A stretch of 30,451 bases of DNA, taken from contig CAMLLG010000048.1 in assembly GCA_946480825.1 (NCBI GenBank), forward strand, positions 1 through 30,451, in the 5' to 3' direction. Below, one piece after another: positions 1-9,205 of the stretch (position 1 is its first letter; each line of letters begins with the position of its first letter). A program made the translations under genes and the position numbers. A model generated the notes under the pieces. It was not told the DNA's origin. It saw only the letters and a list, made by a program, of their open reading frames with translations, and did not search any database. This DNA comes from an uncultured Lysobacteraceae bacterium (lineage in GTDB: Bacteria; Pseudomonadota; Gammaproteobacteria; Xanthomonadales; Xanthomonadaceae).

Positions 1-512
<512 letters not shown>

Positions 513-521
513 ACGGCGGTT

Positions 522-611
522 GTAGGGTGGGCCTCTGGTCCACCATTGCGAGACATCGGGTGTCGCGAACGCCCGATGTCGCGAGAAAAGCGGTGGACCC
601 CGGTCCACCCC
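522..611. repeat. REP-like compound palindrome between atpD and atpC
   Basis: Three nested or adjacent hairpins: GGTGGGCC-TCT-GGTCCACC at 526-544 (one G-U pair), a central 9-bp stem GACATCGGG (552-560) with CCCGATGTC (572-580), and a perfect 8-bp hairpin GGTGGACC-CC-GGTCCACC at 592-609. The left hairpin begins with the GTAG tetranucleotide (522-525), the foot motif of REP elements linked to RAYT transposases. The outer arms 537-544 and 592-599 are also complementary, so the whole can fold as one cruciform. It has no coding potential. No RAYT gene is in the window, so family membership is by pattern only. Confidence 0.75.
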
Positions 612-630
612 ACGAGGAATCGGAATACCT

Positions 631-1053
631 ATGGCCACCATCCGTTGCGACATCGTCAGCGCCGAAGCCGAGATCTTCCACGGCGAGGCCACGCTGGTCG
701 TCGCCACCGGCGAACAGGGCGAACTCGGCATCGCGCCGCGCCATGCGCCGTTGATCACCCGCCTCAAGCCGGGCAAGGTCGTCGTGACCCAGGCCAACGG
801 CGAAGTGCTGGATTTCGCGATCTCCGGCGGCATCCTCGAAGTGCAGCCGCAGGTCGTGACCGTGCTGGCCGATACCGCGGTGCGCGCGCAGGACATCGAC
901 GAAGCGGCGGTCCGCGCGGCGATGGAAGAAGCGCAGCGCGCGCTCGCCCACAAGGATCCGAAGATGAGCGCCGAAGAAGCGCAGTCGCAGCTGGCGATGA
1001 GCCTTGCCCAGCTGAGCGCGCTGGAGCGCCTGCGCAAGAACCTCAAGCACTGA
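631..1053 (+). CDS. atpC: F1F0 ATP synthase subunit epsilon
   Basis: Epsilon subunit of the F1 central stalk (140 aa, usual size), coupling rotor to catalytic head and acting as intrinsic ATPase inhibitor. The N-terminal beta-sandwich is clear: [20 protein letters not shown], then [21 protein letters not shown] and [20 protein letters not shown]. The C-terminal two-helix part, from about residue 90, includes a run of alanine and glutamate and the usual [11 protein letters not shown] end. The start at ATG 631 matches the family N-terminus; an AGGA lies about 13 nt upstream. It is the last gene of the atp operon and is followed by a factor-independent terminator at 1079-1100. Confidence 0.97.
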   Translation: MATIRCDIVSAEAEIFHGEATLVVATGEQGELGIAPRHAPLITRLKPGKVVVTQANGEVLDFAISGGILEVQPQVVTVLADTAVRAQDIDEAAVRAAMEEAQRALAHKDPKMSAEEAQSQLAMSLAQLSALERLRKNLKH

Positions 1054-1076
1054 GGTTTCTGCCATCGCGGGACATC

Positions 1077-1108
1077 GAAACGCCGGCGCAAGCCGGCGTT
1101 TTCGTTTC
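1077..1108 (+). terminator. Rho-independent terminator of the atp operon
   Basis: Perfect 9-bp stem AACGCCGGC (1079-1087), GCAA tetraloop, GCCGGCGTT (1092-1100), followed by the T-rich stretch TTTTCGTTTC. It begins 26 nt after the atpC stop. A GC-rich stem with a stable tetraloop and a T-rich tail is the standard intrinsic-terminator design. Confidence 0.88.
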
Positions 1109-1115
1109 TGCACCC

Positions 1116-1219
1116 GGTAGAGCGGGCTTCAGCCCGCTGTCTTGCCCGAGGAAAAGCAGCGGCCTGAAGGCCGCTCTACCTCGTCGGAGGAAAAATAGCG
1201 GGGTGAAGCCCGCTCTACC
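1116..1219. repeat. Cluster of three GTAG-headed REP palindromes
   Basis: Three copies of a ~23-bp palindrome of the type GGTAGAGCGGGCTTCAGCC: copy 1 forward at 1116-1138, copies 2 and 3 in inverse orientation at 1158-1180 and 1197-1219 (each ending CTCTACC). Each folds as a 7-8 bp hairpin with a small loop. They are separated by ~17-20 nt A/G-rich linkers that resemble each other (GAGGAAAAGC and GGAGGAAAAATAG), as in BIME-type mosaics. The cluster lies between the atp terminator and the convergent GtrA gene, whose stop is only 8 bp away. Confidence 0.88.
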
Positions 1220-1226
1220 GGTGGGC

Positions 1227-1610
1227 TCAGGCTTTGTAGACCCAATGCCGCGACAGCAGGAAACCGAACACGCCGAGCGCGAGTTCCACCGCCGGTTTGG
1301 CCAGCCATGCCCACTGCAGACCGAAGACATCGTCGATGAGGCCCATCGCGAGCGTGCTGAGCGTGGTGGTGCACAACCACATCAGCACGAAGCGCCGCAA
1401 TTGCGTGCCGCCGATGCGGGTATCGTCGCCGGCGAAGGTGAATTTGCCGTTGAGCCAGAAGCCGAGCATCGCGCCGCTGATGCGGCCGCAGATGTTCGCC
1501 GCTTCCACCGCGAGGCCGAGATGGCTCAGCAGCACCATCACGCCCCAATCGACCAGCCACTGCACGCAGCCGATCATCAGATAGTGGCGCCCTTGCCGAT
1601 GCAGGCTCAC
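1227..1610 (-). CDS. GtrA-family small membrane protein
   Basis: 127-aa integral membrane protein of the GtrA/DPMS flippase-like family (PF04138), whose members help move or position polyprenyl-linked sugars for periplasmic glycosyltransferases. Four hydrophobic segments are visible (about residues 10-32, 36-52, 70-90, 98-120), with the family signatures RISGAMLGFWLNGKFTF in the second helix region and a C-terminal FLLSRHWVY. The start is GTG at 1610, sharing bases with the TGA stop of the upstream GT-C-like gene (GTGA overlap), so the two are translationally coupled. The pairing implies a two-protein lipid-linked sugar transfer unit. The sugar and acceptor cannot be read from sequence. Confidence 0.85.
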   Translation of the reverse strand: MSLHRQGRHYLMIGCVQWLVDWGVMVLLSHLGLAVEAANICGRISGAMLGFWLNGKFTFAGDDTRIGGTQLRRFVLMWLCTTTLSTLAMGLIDDVFGLQWAWLAKPAVELALGVFGFLLSRHWVYKA

Positions 1611-3679
1611 GGTCGGGACTCAACCGCCGTGGCGACGGCAAGGCGCCACAGTTCGATCCCGTGCAGCGCATCCGTCCGCGTCGCGCCCACGGCGGCCAGT
1701 CCCGCACGCAACGCCGGCGAAGCGCGCTCGCCATTCACCAGCACCCAGCCGATGCGTTCGCGCGCGAACAGCGCGGCCCAGCGCGCGCCGCTGGCGTCGC
1801 CGTCGGCGATCTTCGCTTCGGCGTGCAGCGATGGGTCGTGCATCGAGACCGTGCGTCCCCGGCCCGCGAGTTCCGCGACCATGTTGCGCGTGGGGTCGGC
1901 GGCGAGGACGTACGTGTCGATGCGCGCGTCGGCGCGGGTCGGAATCCGGCGGATCAGCAGCCGCTCGGCGGCGTACGACGGCAACACGGCGTCGGCATCG
2001 CCGCCGCTGCGGAGCGTGCGCTTCACCACCGCCGCGTGATGCAGCCAGCTCGCATTGGCCTGGTAGGCGAGATTCAACGCGCACAGGCCTGCGAAACACC
2101 AGACGAACATGCGCCGCCCGAGCAGGGACTCGCTGCCGGCGACCAGCAGCGCGAGCAGCAGCACGATGCCGGGCCAGGCGTAGCGCGCGTACTGCATCGG
2201 CACCAGCGGCAGCAGCAGACAGGCGGTTGCGGCGACGAACAGCGCGCGACGCCCCGGCTGCGCGAGCCGCAGCAGCCACAGCCCCGCGAGCGCGATCAGA
2301 CCGAAGCCGAGGCCGCCGTTCCAGCCTTCGACGTAACGATCGGTGAGGAAGGTGACTCGCCAGAGAATGTCGGGCCCGAAACCGGCATGCCAGCGCGGAT
2401 CGCTGAACTGTTCGTGCGGGAAATACGGCGAGCCGAACACGTGGTTGAACATCGGCAGCACCGGGTTGCCGGTGGCGAGCCAGGCGTGTACGTGACTCGA
2501 TGCCATCAGCAGAGCGCCGAGGATCGATGCGACCGGCAGCCAGCGCAACGGCAGATGCGCGCGCTGCGTCCACAGTGCCCAGACCAGCAACGGCAGCGCG
2601 GCCACGCCGTGCACGAGCTTGAGCGCGAACAGACCGGCGAACAACACGGCGCCGGCGAACAGCGCGCGGCGCGAGCCGATGCAGGCGGGCAAAGCGAGCG
2701 ACAGCGCGACGAACGCGCAGAGCGTCGCGATCGATGCCAGTTCGGTCTGCAGCCCCGCGGCCATCCACACCAGCGGCGGGAACGATGCGAACAGCGCAAC
2801 CGCAGCCCAGCGTTCGAGCACGCTCGCGCGCAGCGGCGTCAACAACGCCCAGAGCGCGCCGGCGATCAGCGCGAGCCACAGGGCATTGACTGCGCCGTGC
2901 GCGTCGCGGCGCGACAGCACGAAGGCGATGCCGTGCAGCGCATCGCCCGCCCACGGCGCGTACGCCCACACCTGATACTCCGCGTCCGGTGCGTAGCGCG
3001 CGTGCTGCAGGAGTTGCGTGGGCAGACCGAGGTGATAGCCGAGGTCGTCGGACTGCAGGGTCGGGAGCCAGCAGGCCACCGAGGCGATGCCGAGCAGCAT
3101 CACCGCGCACGCGGCCGCACGCGGCGCGGCGTCGACCGCTGCGCGCCAGCCTGCGGCGGTGTCGCGCAGCGTCGCCGCGACCGCACGGCGCTGAACGAGC
3201 ACGATCGACGACAGCAACGCCAGCCACACCCACGGATGATGGATCGGCAGCGTCAGGGTCCAGCCGGTCGTCATCGCGATCGCCAGCAGGCCAACGATGG
3301 TGGCGATCGCGGCGCGCGCGGCCAGCCCGGTCGGCGTGAGCCACAGCCCGATCGACAGCGCCGCGAGGGCCAGCAGCATCGTCGCCAGAACCGGCCATGG
3401 CCCGACGAACACAGCCAGTGCGACCAGCCAGACCACCGCCAGCGCGGACGCCTGCGACCAGCGCAGGCAACGTCGCAGCGGCCAGGCCAGCGCGAGCGCC
3501 ACCGTGGCCAGGACCAGCGAGAGCGCGAAGCGTTCCGCAGGCAATGCCCGCCAGGTGCCATGCGCGATCAGGCCGATCGCCGTGGCGGCGCCGCCGGCGA
3601 CCGCCGCGAACTGCGCAGTCGGGGAGGGCGCGATCGGCGATGGCGTTGTCGCGTCGGCGATGGCGGGAGCTGCGGGCAT
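1607..3679 (-). CDS. Large multi-pass membrane protein, probable GT-C-type glycosyltransferase
   Basis: About 690 aa. Roughly 12-14 hydrophobic helices precede a soluble C-terminal region of about 150 residues. The first large outer loop has an acidic pair in QSDDLGYHLGLPTQLL, followed by YQVWAYAPWAGDALHG, as expected for the loop-1 acidic motif of GT-C enzymes that use polyprenyl-phosphate sugars; conserved-looking blocks such as LKLVHGVAALPLLVW and QYARYAWPGIVLLL follow. It is coupled to a GtrA-family gene, which strengthens the lipid-linked sugar idea. Start choice is uncertain: ATG 3679 is preferred because a TACGAT -10-like box lies at 3743-3738, but an in-frame ATG at 3739 would add 20 residues; neither has a good Shine-Dalgarno. 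Exact family and substrate are not identified. Confidence 0.72.
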   Translation of the reverse strand: MPAAPAIADATTPSPIAPSPTAQFAAVAGGAATAIGLIAHGTWRALPAERFALSLVLATVALALAWPLRRCLRWSQASALAVVWLVALAVFVGPWPVLATMLLALAALSIGLWLTPTGLAARAAIATIVGLLAIAMTTGWTLTLPIHHPWVWLALLSSIVLVQRRAVAATLRDTAAGWRAAVDAAPRAAACAVMLLGIASVACWLPTLQSDDLGYHLGLPTQLLQHARYAPDAEYQVWAYAPWAGDALHGIAFVLSRRDAHGAVNALWLALIAGALWALLTPLRASVLERWAAVALFASFPPLVWMAAGLQTELASIATLCAFVALSLALPACIGSRRALFAGAVLFAGLFALKLVHGVAALPLLVWALWTQRAHLPLRWLPVASILGALLMASSHVHAWLATGNPVLPMFNHVFGSPYFPHEQFSDPRWHAGFGPDILWRVTFLTDRYVEGWNGGLGFGLIALAGLWLLRLAQPGRRALFVAATACLLLPLVPMQYARYAWPGIVLLLALLVAGSESLLGRRMFVWCFAGLCALNLAYQANASWLHHAAVVKRTLRSGGDADAVLPSYAAERLLIRRIPTRADARIDTYVLAADPTRNMVAELAGRGRTVSMHDPSLHAEAKIADGDASGARWAALFARERIGWVLVNGERASPALRAGLAAVGATRTDALHGIELWRLAVATAVESRP

Positions 3680-3734
3680 GCAGGGGGCGGGGATCCGGTG
3701 GAGGATGCGTCGGACGATCGTGCGCGAACCGGCC

Positions 3735-3770
3735 GGCATCGTAGCAGCCGCTGTCGATAGAATGCCCGCA
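3735..3770 (+). promoter_or_regulatory. Candidate glmU promoter (-10 box)
   Basis: TAGAAT at 3758-3763 (5 of 6 to TATAAT) lies 27 bp before the glmU ATG in the 111-bp divergent gap with the GT-C-like gene. The hexamer at the -35 position (3735-3740) is poor. A CGGAG Shine-Dalgarno follows at 3781-3785. Confidence 0.45.
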
Positions 3771-3790
3771 ACCCAGGCCCCGGAGTTCCC

Positions 3791-5197
3791 ATGCGCGCAC
3801 CTCTCCACGTCGTCGTCCTCGCCGCCGGCGAGGGCAAGCGGATGAAATCCGCGCTGCCGAAGGTGTTGCAGAAGATCGCCGGCGTGCCGATGCTGGCGCA
3901 CGTCATCGACAGCGCGCGCGCGCTCGACCCGGAAGGCATTCACGTGGTGTACGGCCACGGCGGCGACCAGGTCCGCGCCGCGGCATCGCAATGGAATGCT
4001 GCCGATCGATCCGATCCCGGATCGAGCCCGGCGCAGATGCTGCATTGGGCCGAACAGGCGCAGCAGTTGGGCACCGGTCACGCGGTGCGGCAGGCGATGC
4101 CCGGTGTGCCGGACGATGCGCGCGTGCTGGTGCTGTACGGCGACGTGCCGCTGATCCGCAGCGAGACCCTGCAGCGTCTGCTCGATGCGCCGGGCCGGCT
4201 CGCGGTGCTGGCCGCAGAACTCGACGACCCTGCCGGTTATGGCCGCATCGTGCGCGATTCGCAGGGGCGTGTCGCCGAGATCGTCGAGCACAAGGATGCG
4301 GACGAAGAGACCCGCCGCATCCGCCTGGTCAACACCGGCATCCTCGCCGCCGACGCCAACGCGCTGGTGCCCTGGCTGAACGCGCTCTCCAACGAGAACG
4401 CGCAGGGCGAGTATTACCTCACCGATGTGTTCGCGATGGCCGCCGCCGAATTCGTGCCTGCCGAGATCGTCGCGGTGGCCGATCCGATCGAGACCGAGGG
4501 CGCCAACGATCCGTGGCAGCTGGCGCAGCTCGAACGCGCGTTCCAGTTGCGTCGCGTGCGCGCGCTGTGCGCGGCCGGCGCGCGCTTCGCCGACGTGAAC
4601 CGGGTCGACGTGCGCGGTACGGTCGAGGTCGGCAGCGATGTCGAGATCGATGTCGACGTCGTCTTCGAAGGCCGCGTTGTGCTCGGCGACGGTGTCCGTG
4701 TCGGCCCGTTCTGCCGGTTGAAGGACGTGGCGCTCGGCCCCGGCACCGAGGTGCGCGCGCACTGCGACCTCGACGGCGCGCGGACCGAAGGCGCGGTGAC
4801 GATCGGTCCGTTCGCGCGCCTGCGTCCCGGCACCGTGCTCGCCGACGGCGTGCATGTCGGCAATTTCGTCGAGACCAAGAATGCGACGATCGGCGTCGGC
4901 AGCAAGGCCAACCATCTGACGTATCTCGGCGATGCGGTCATCGGTGCGGGCGTGAACATCGGTGCCGGCACCATCACCTGCAACTACGACGGCGCCAACA
5001 AATCCACCACCACCATCCACGACGGCGCCTTCATCGGCTCGAATGCGGCGCTGGTGGCGCCGGTGACGATCGGCGAAGGCGCCACGATCGCGGCCGGCTC
5101 GGTCATCAACCAGGACGCCGCGGCCGGCAAGCTCACGGTCGCGCGCGCGAAACAGGTCACGGTCGACGGCTGGAAACGGCCGGTGAAAAAGTCGTAG
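3791..5197 (+). CDS. glmU: Bifunctional UDP-GlcNAc pyrophosphorylase / glucosamine-1-phosphate acetyltransferase
   Basis: 468 aa, near the family norm. It acetylates glucosamine-1-P and couples the product to UTP, giving UDP-GlcNAc for peptidoglycan and LPS. The N-terminal uridyltransferase domain shows the signature [17 protein letters not shown] (residues ~10-26), the YGDVPLI block and NTGILAA; from about residue 270 a left-handed beta-helix of hexapeptide repeats follows ([38 protein letters not shown]) with [28 protein letters not shown] and the final [16 protein letters not shown] 3791 has CGGAG 5 nt upstream. The TAG stop lies inside the GTAG head of a REP element. It serves the same pathway as glmS 8 kb downstream. 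Confidence 0.98.
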   Translation: MRAPLHVVVLAAGEGKRMKSALPKVLQKIAGVPMLAHVIDSARALDPEGIHVVYGHGGDQVRAAASQWNAADRSDPGSSPAQMLHWAEQAQQLGTGHAVRQAMPGVPDDARVLVLYGDVPLIRSETLQRLLDAPGRLAVLAAELDDPAGYGRIVRDSQGRVAEIVEHKDADEETRRIRLVNTGILAADANALVPWLNALSNENAQGEYYLTDVFAMAAAEFVPAEIVAVADPIETEGANDPWQLAQLERAFQLRRVRALCAAGARFADVNRVDVRGTVEVGSDVEIDVDVVFEGRVVLGDGVRVGPFCRLKDVALGPGTEVRAHCDLDGARTEGAVTIGPFARLRPGTVLADGVHVGNFVETKNATIGVGSKANHLTYLGDAVIGAGVNIGAGTITCNYDGANKSTTTIHDGAFIGSNAALVAPVTIGEGATIAAGSVINQDAAAGKLTVARAKQVTVDGWKRPVKKS

Positions 5198-5241
5198 AGC
5201 GGCTTCAGCCGCGAGCACTCGGCCGGGAAGGCCGGCCTACC
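5194..5241. repeat. Inverted pair of GTAG-headed REP palindromes at convergent gene ends
   Basis: Forward copy GTAGAGCGGCTTCAGCCGC at 5194-5212 (6-bp stem) and an inverse copy ending GGCCTACC at 5221-5241 (GGCC arms 5221-5224 and 5230-5233, extendable). The GTAG of the forward copy supplies the TAG stop of glmU (5195-5197); the CTAC of the inverse copy supplies the TAG stop of the histidine kinase (5239-5237 on the minus strand). The pair fills the entire convergent gap and may also act as a bidirectional transcription end, although there is no T run. Confidence 0.85.
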
Positions 5242-6550
5242 GCGCCGGCAGGGTGAGGCTCACCCACAGCCCGCCGCCGTCGCGGTTCTGCAGCGCGATG
5301 CGGCCGCCGTGGGCCTCGACGATGTCGCGGGTCAGCGCCAGGCCCAGCCCGGTGCCGTGGCGCTTGGTCGAATAGAACGGCAGCAGCGCCTGCGCCAGCA
5401 CCGCGTCGCTCATGCCGCTGCCGCGGTCGAGGATGTCGATCCGCCACTGCTCCGGCAGCCGGCGCAGCAGCAGTTGCACCTCGTGCGCGGGCGAGCCGGA
5501 TTCGTGCGCGTTCTTCACCAGATTCAGCATCGCCTGTTCCAGCTGCGCGGCGTCGGCCTGGACCATGCCGTCGCCGTGCTGGCCGTTCCAGGCGAATTCC
5601 ACCTGGCTGCGCAACTGGGCGAGGAAACGCTCCCATTCCAGCGGTTCCAGCCGCGGCGCCGGCAGTTTCGCGAAACGCGCGTAGTCGCGGATGAAGCCTT
5701 CGAGATGACGCGCGCGTTCTTCGATGGTGGCCAGCGCGAGCGGCAGCCGTTCCAGTTGCCCGCGCCTGAGCAACTCGGCGCTGGAGTGCGCGAGCGAAGC
5801 GATCGGCGCCAGCGAATTGTTGAGTTCGTGGCTGATCACCCGGATCACCTTCTTCCAGGTCTGCACTTCCTGCCGGCGCAGTTCCGCGGTGAGCTGGCGC
5901 AACAGCACCAGTTCGTGACGGCGGCCGTTGAGGCGGAAGCCGCGACGGGAGAGATGGAAGATGTCCTCGTTGTCCTCGTCGCCCACGGCGAAGATGCCGT
6001 CGCCGCCGCGCTCGAACGCATCGCGCAGCGCCTGCGGCACGCGTTCGAGGATCGCCGGGAAACTCTGGCCTTCCAGCCGGCGACCTTCGCCCAGCAGTTT
6101 GCGTGCGGCCAGATTCCCCAGCACCACGCGCTGCGATTCGTCGATCAGGGTCATCGCCACCGGCGTGTTCTGCACCAGCGTATCGAGCAGCAGTTCGCGC
6201 TGTACCAGCGACACCCGCTGATCGCGCAGCGCGTCGCCCAGCGCGTTGTGCGCGTTGACCAGTTCCACCAGGTCGCTGTACTTGTCCCAGGTGATGCCGA
6301 AGCTGAAATCGCCGTCGCGGTAGCTGGCCACCGTGCCGGCCAGCGCGCGGAACAGCGCGCGCATCGGCGAGACCGTGCGCCAGATGATGCCGCCGATCAG
6401 CGCGCCCACCACCGTTGCGGCGATCAGCGCCGCGGCCCAGTCCTGCATCCAGCGCATCAGCAGCGCGGTGGCGACCGCGGCGAGCACGATGCCGAGCACG
6501 GCCAGCACGATCAGACGGATCGCCAGCGGCAGTACGCGGAGAATGTGCAT
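5237..6550 (-). CDS. Membrane sensor histidine kinase (NtrY-like)
   Basis: 437 aa. Two N-terminal membrane helices (about 9-31 and 37-58) with almost no periplasmic loop, then a HAMP-like/linker region, a PAS-like domain (about 115-225), and a complete kinase core: H-box ISHELNNSLAPI with the phospho-acceptor His241, N-box NLVKNAHES (343-351), G1 DRGSGM (375-380), F-box PFYSTK (391-396) and G2 GTGLGLAL (399-406). The short outer loop suggests sensing within the membrane or through the partner transporter, as in BceS-type kinases; that is inference. It is encoded 15 nt after the sigma-54 response regulator and is the last gene of the operon starting at the adaptor. Its TAG stop is provided by a REP head. 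Confidence 0.92.
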   Translation of the reverse strand: MHILRVLPLAIRLIVLAVLGIVLAAVATALLMRWMQDWAAALIAATVVGALIGGIIWRTVSPMRALFRALAGTVASYRDGDFSFGITWDKYSDLVELVNAHNALGDALRDQRVSLVQRELLLDTLVQNTPVAMTLIDESQRVVLGNLAARKLLGEGRRLEGQSFPAILERVPQALRDAFERGGDGIFAVGDEDNEDIFHLSRRGFRLNGRRHELVLLRQLTAELRRQEVQTWKKVIRVISHELNNSLAPIASLAHSSAELLRRGQLERLPLALATIEERARHLEGFIRDYARFAKLPAPRLEPLEWERFLAQLRSQVEFAWNGQHGDGMVQADAAQLEQAMLNLVKNAHESGSPAHEVQLLLRRLPEQWRIDILDRGSGMSDAVLAQALLPFYSTKRHGTGLGLALTRDIVEAHGGRIALQNRDGGGLWVSLTLPAR

Positions 6551-6565
6551 GCGCGTGCGTCCGGG

Positions 6566-7909
<1,344 letters not shown>

Positions 7910-7926
7910 CGGACAAGCCTAACGCG

Positions 7927-9144
7927 TCACACGCTGCGCGTGGCGATCGCCGGCGGCACCGCCGCCGCGCGCCGGGCCGGGCCGAACACCGCGATCTGGC
8001 CGAGCAGCCACAGCGCCACCGCGCCGATCGGCAGGTAGTGCGCGGGCAACCGCGGCAGTTCGTAGTGGGTCATCAGCAACTGGTTCAGGCCGAACGCGCC
8101 GAGCATGCCCAGCACGATGCCGAGCGTGGCGAGCAGGAAATTCTCGGTCTGGAAATAGCGCAGGATCTGGCCGCGGGTCGCGCCCAGCGCACGGCGCACG
8201 CCGATCTGCTTGGTGCGCTGCTGCACCCAGAAGCTGGCGAGGCCGACGATGCCCAGCGCGGTCACCACCAGCAGCGCGACGCAGACCGATACCAGCAGCC
8301 ACGCCATCGCCTTGTCCTGGCGGTAGTAGTTCGCCATCACGTCGGTGAACGGGTCCTGGGCGAGGATGATGCGGCTGCTGCTGTTGCGTTCGAGCACGGC
8401 CACCGCGGCCTTCTGCACTTCGGCGCGCCGCGCGGGATCGGTGCGGATGGCGAAGCGCCCCATCGTCGTGCGGATCGGCAGCACCATCGAATAGCCGGAC
8501 TCGACCGGTCCGCCGTTGTCGTTGGGACGGATCATGGTCTCGACCACGCCGACGACCTTGATCGCGCCGGGGCCCCAGCTGTCGTAGAGCAGTTTGCCGA
8601 CCGCGTTCTCGCCGGGAAACAGGCGTTCGGCCAGCGGCCGCGACAGCAGCGCCGCGGGGATGGCGACGTTGTTGCTTTTCTGCAGCGTGCTCCAGTCGAT
8701 GTATTCCTCCGGCAGGAAATCGCGGCCGGCGGCGATACTTACGCCCAGCGTCTCCAGCAGTTGTTCGTCGCCGAGGTAGACCGCGGTACTGGCGCTCGGC
8801 CGCTGTTGCTCGGGCTTGATCGAAACGCTCGAATTCCACGAGGAAAAGTCGAAAGGCACATGGTTGAGCGAGGTCGCGGCCTTGACCCCGGGGATCGCGC
8901 GCAGCGCGGCCACGTCGACCCTGGTCTGCGCGTCGGGGTTCTCGTCGACGCCGATCCCGGCGATGTTGATGCGCACCAGTTCCTCGTTGGCCATGCCGGT
9001 GTCGCGCTGCATGCGTTCGAGGCGGGTGGAGATCAGGAAGATCGCGTTGCAGATGATCGCGCAGCTCAGCGCGATCTCCAGCACGATCAGCGCCGCGGCG
9101 GTCTTGTGCCGGCGGAGCGTGGAGAGAATGGGGCGGATTTCCAT
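7927..9144 (-). CDS. ABC transporter permease, MacB/FtsX type (second permease)
   Basis: 405 aa. One membrane helix near the N-terminus (about 15-38), a large periplasmic MacB_PCD-like domain (about 40-275), then three C-terminal helices typical of the FtsX domain, with KQIGVRRALGATRGQILRYF (cytoplasmic coupling region) and a final cluster ending PARRAAAVPPAIATRSV. It differs clearly in sequence from the neighbouring permease, so the transporter is probably a heterodimer served by the single ATPase at 10584-11312. Type VII ABC systems of this build do not carry substrates across the bilayer but use mechanotransmission to drive periplasmic events or tripartite efflux. The substrate is unknown. 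Confidence 0.9.
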   Translation of the reverse strand: MEIRPILSTLRRHKTAAALIVLEIALSCAIICNAIFLISTRLERMQRDTGMANEELVRINIAGIGVDENPDAQTRVDVAALRAIPGVKAATSLNHVPFDFSSWNSSVSIKPEQQRPSASTAVYLGDEQLLETLGVSIAAGRDFLPEEYIDWSTLQKSNNVAIPAALLSRPLAERLFPGENAVGKLLYDSWGPGAIKVVGVVETMIRPNDNGGPVESGYSMVLPIRTTMGRFAIRTDPARRAEVQKAAVAVLERNSSSRIILAQDPFTDVMANYYRQDKAMAWLLVSVCVALLVVTALGIVGLASFWVQQRTKQIGVRRALGATRGQILRYFQTENFLLATLGIVLGMLGAFGLNQLLMTHYELPRLPAHYLPIGAVALWLLGQIAVFGPARRAAAVPPAIATRSV

Positions 9145-9163
9145 GGGAACCTCGGCGGTGTCT

Positions 9164-9187
9164 CCTTCCCCCGCATGCGGGGGAAGG
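9164..9187. repeat. Perfect 24-bp GC-rich palindrome between the permease genes
   Basis: Arms CCTTCCCCCGCA (9164-9175) and TGCGGGGGAAGG (9176-9187) are exact reverse complements with no spacer. It is followed by TCGGGATGGGGGCGAC, a continuation often found with this kind of chromosomal repeat. It sits in the 61-bp gap between the two permease genes of the same operon, where an RNA hairpin could adjust the relative expression of downstream genes. Confidence 0.85.
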
Positions 9188-9205
9188 TCGGGATGGGGGC
9201 GACGA

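Noticed and set aside
3740..5218. Very long minus-strand open frame running through glmU and joining the GT-C-like gene
   Set aside because: It is the antisense of glmU codons in a GC-saturated frame; the translation is Arg/His/Asp-rich low complexity. Only the part from about 3679 down has membrane-protein character.
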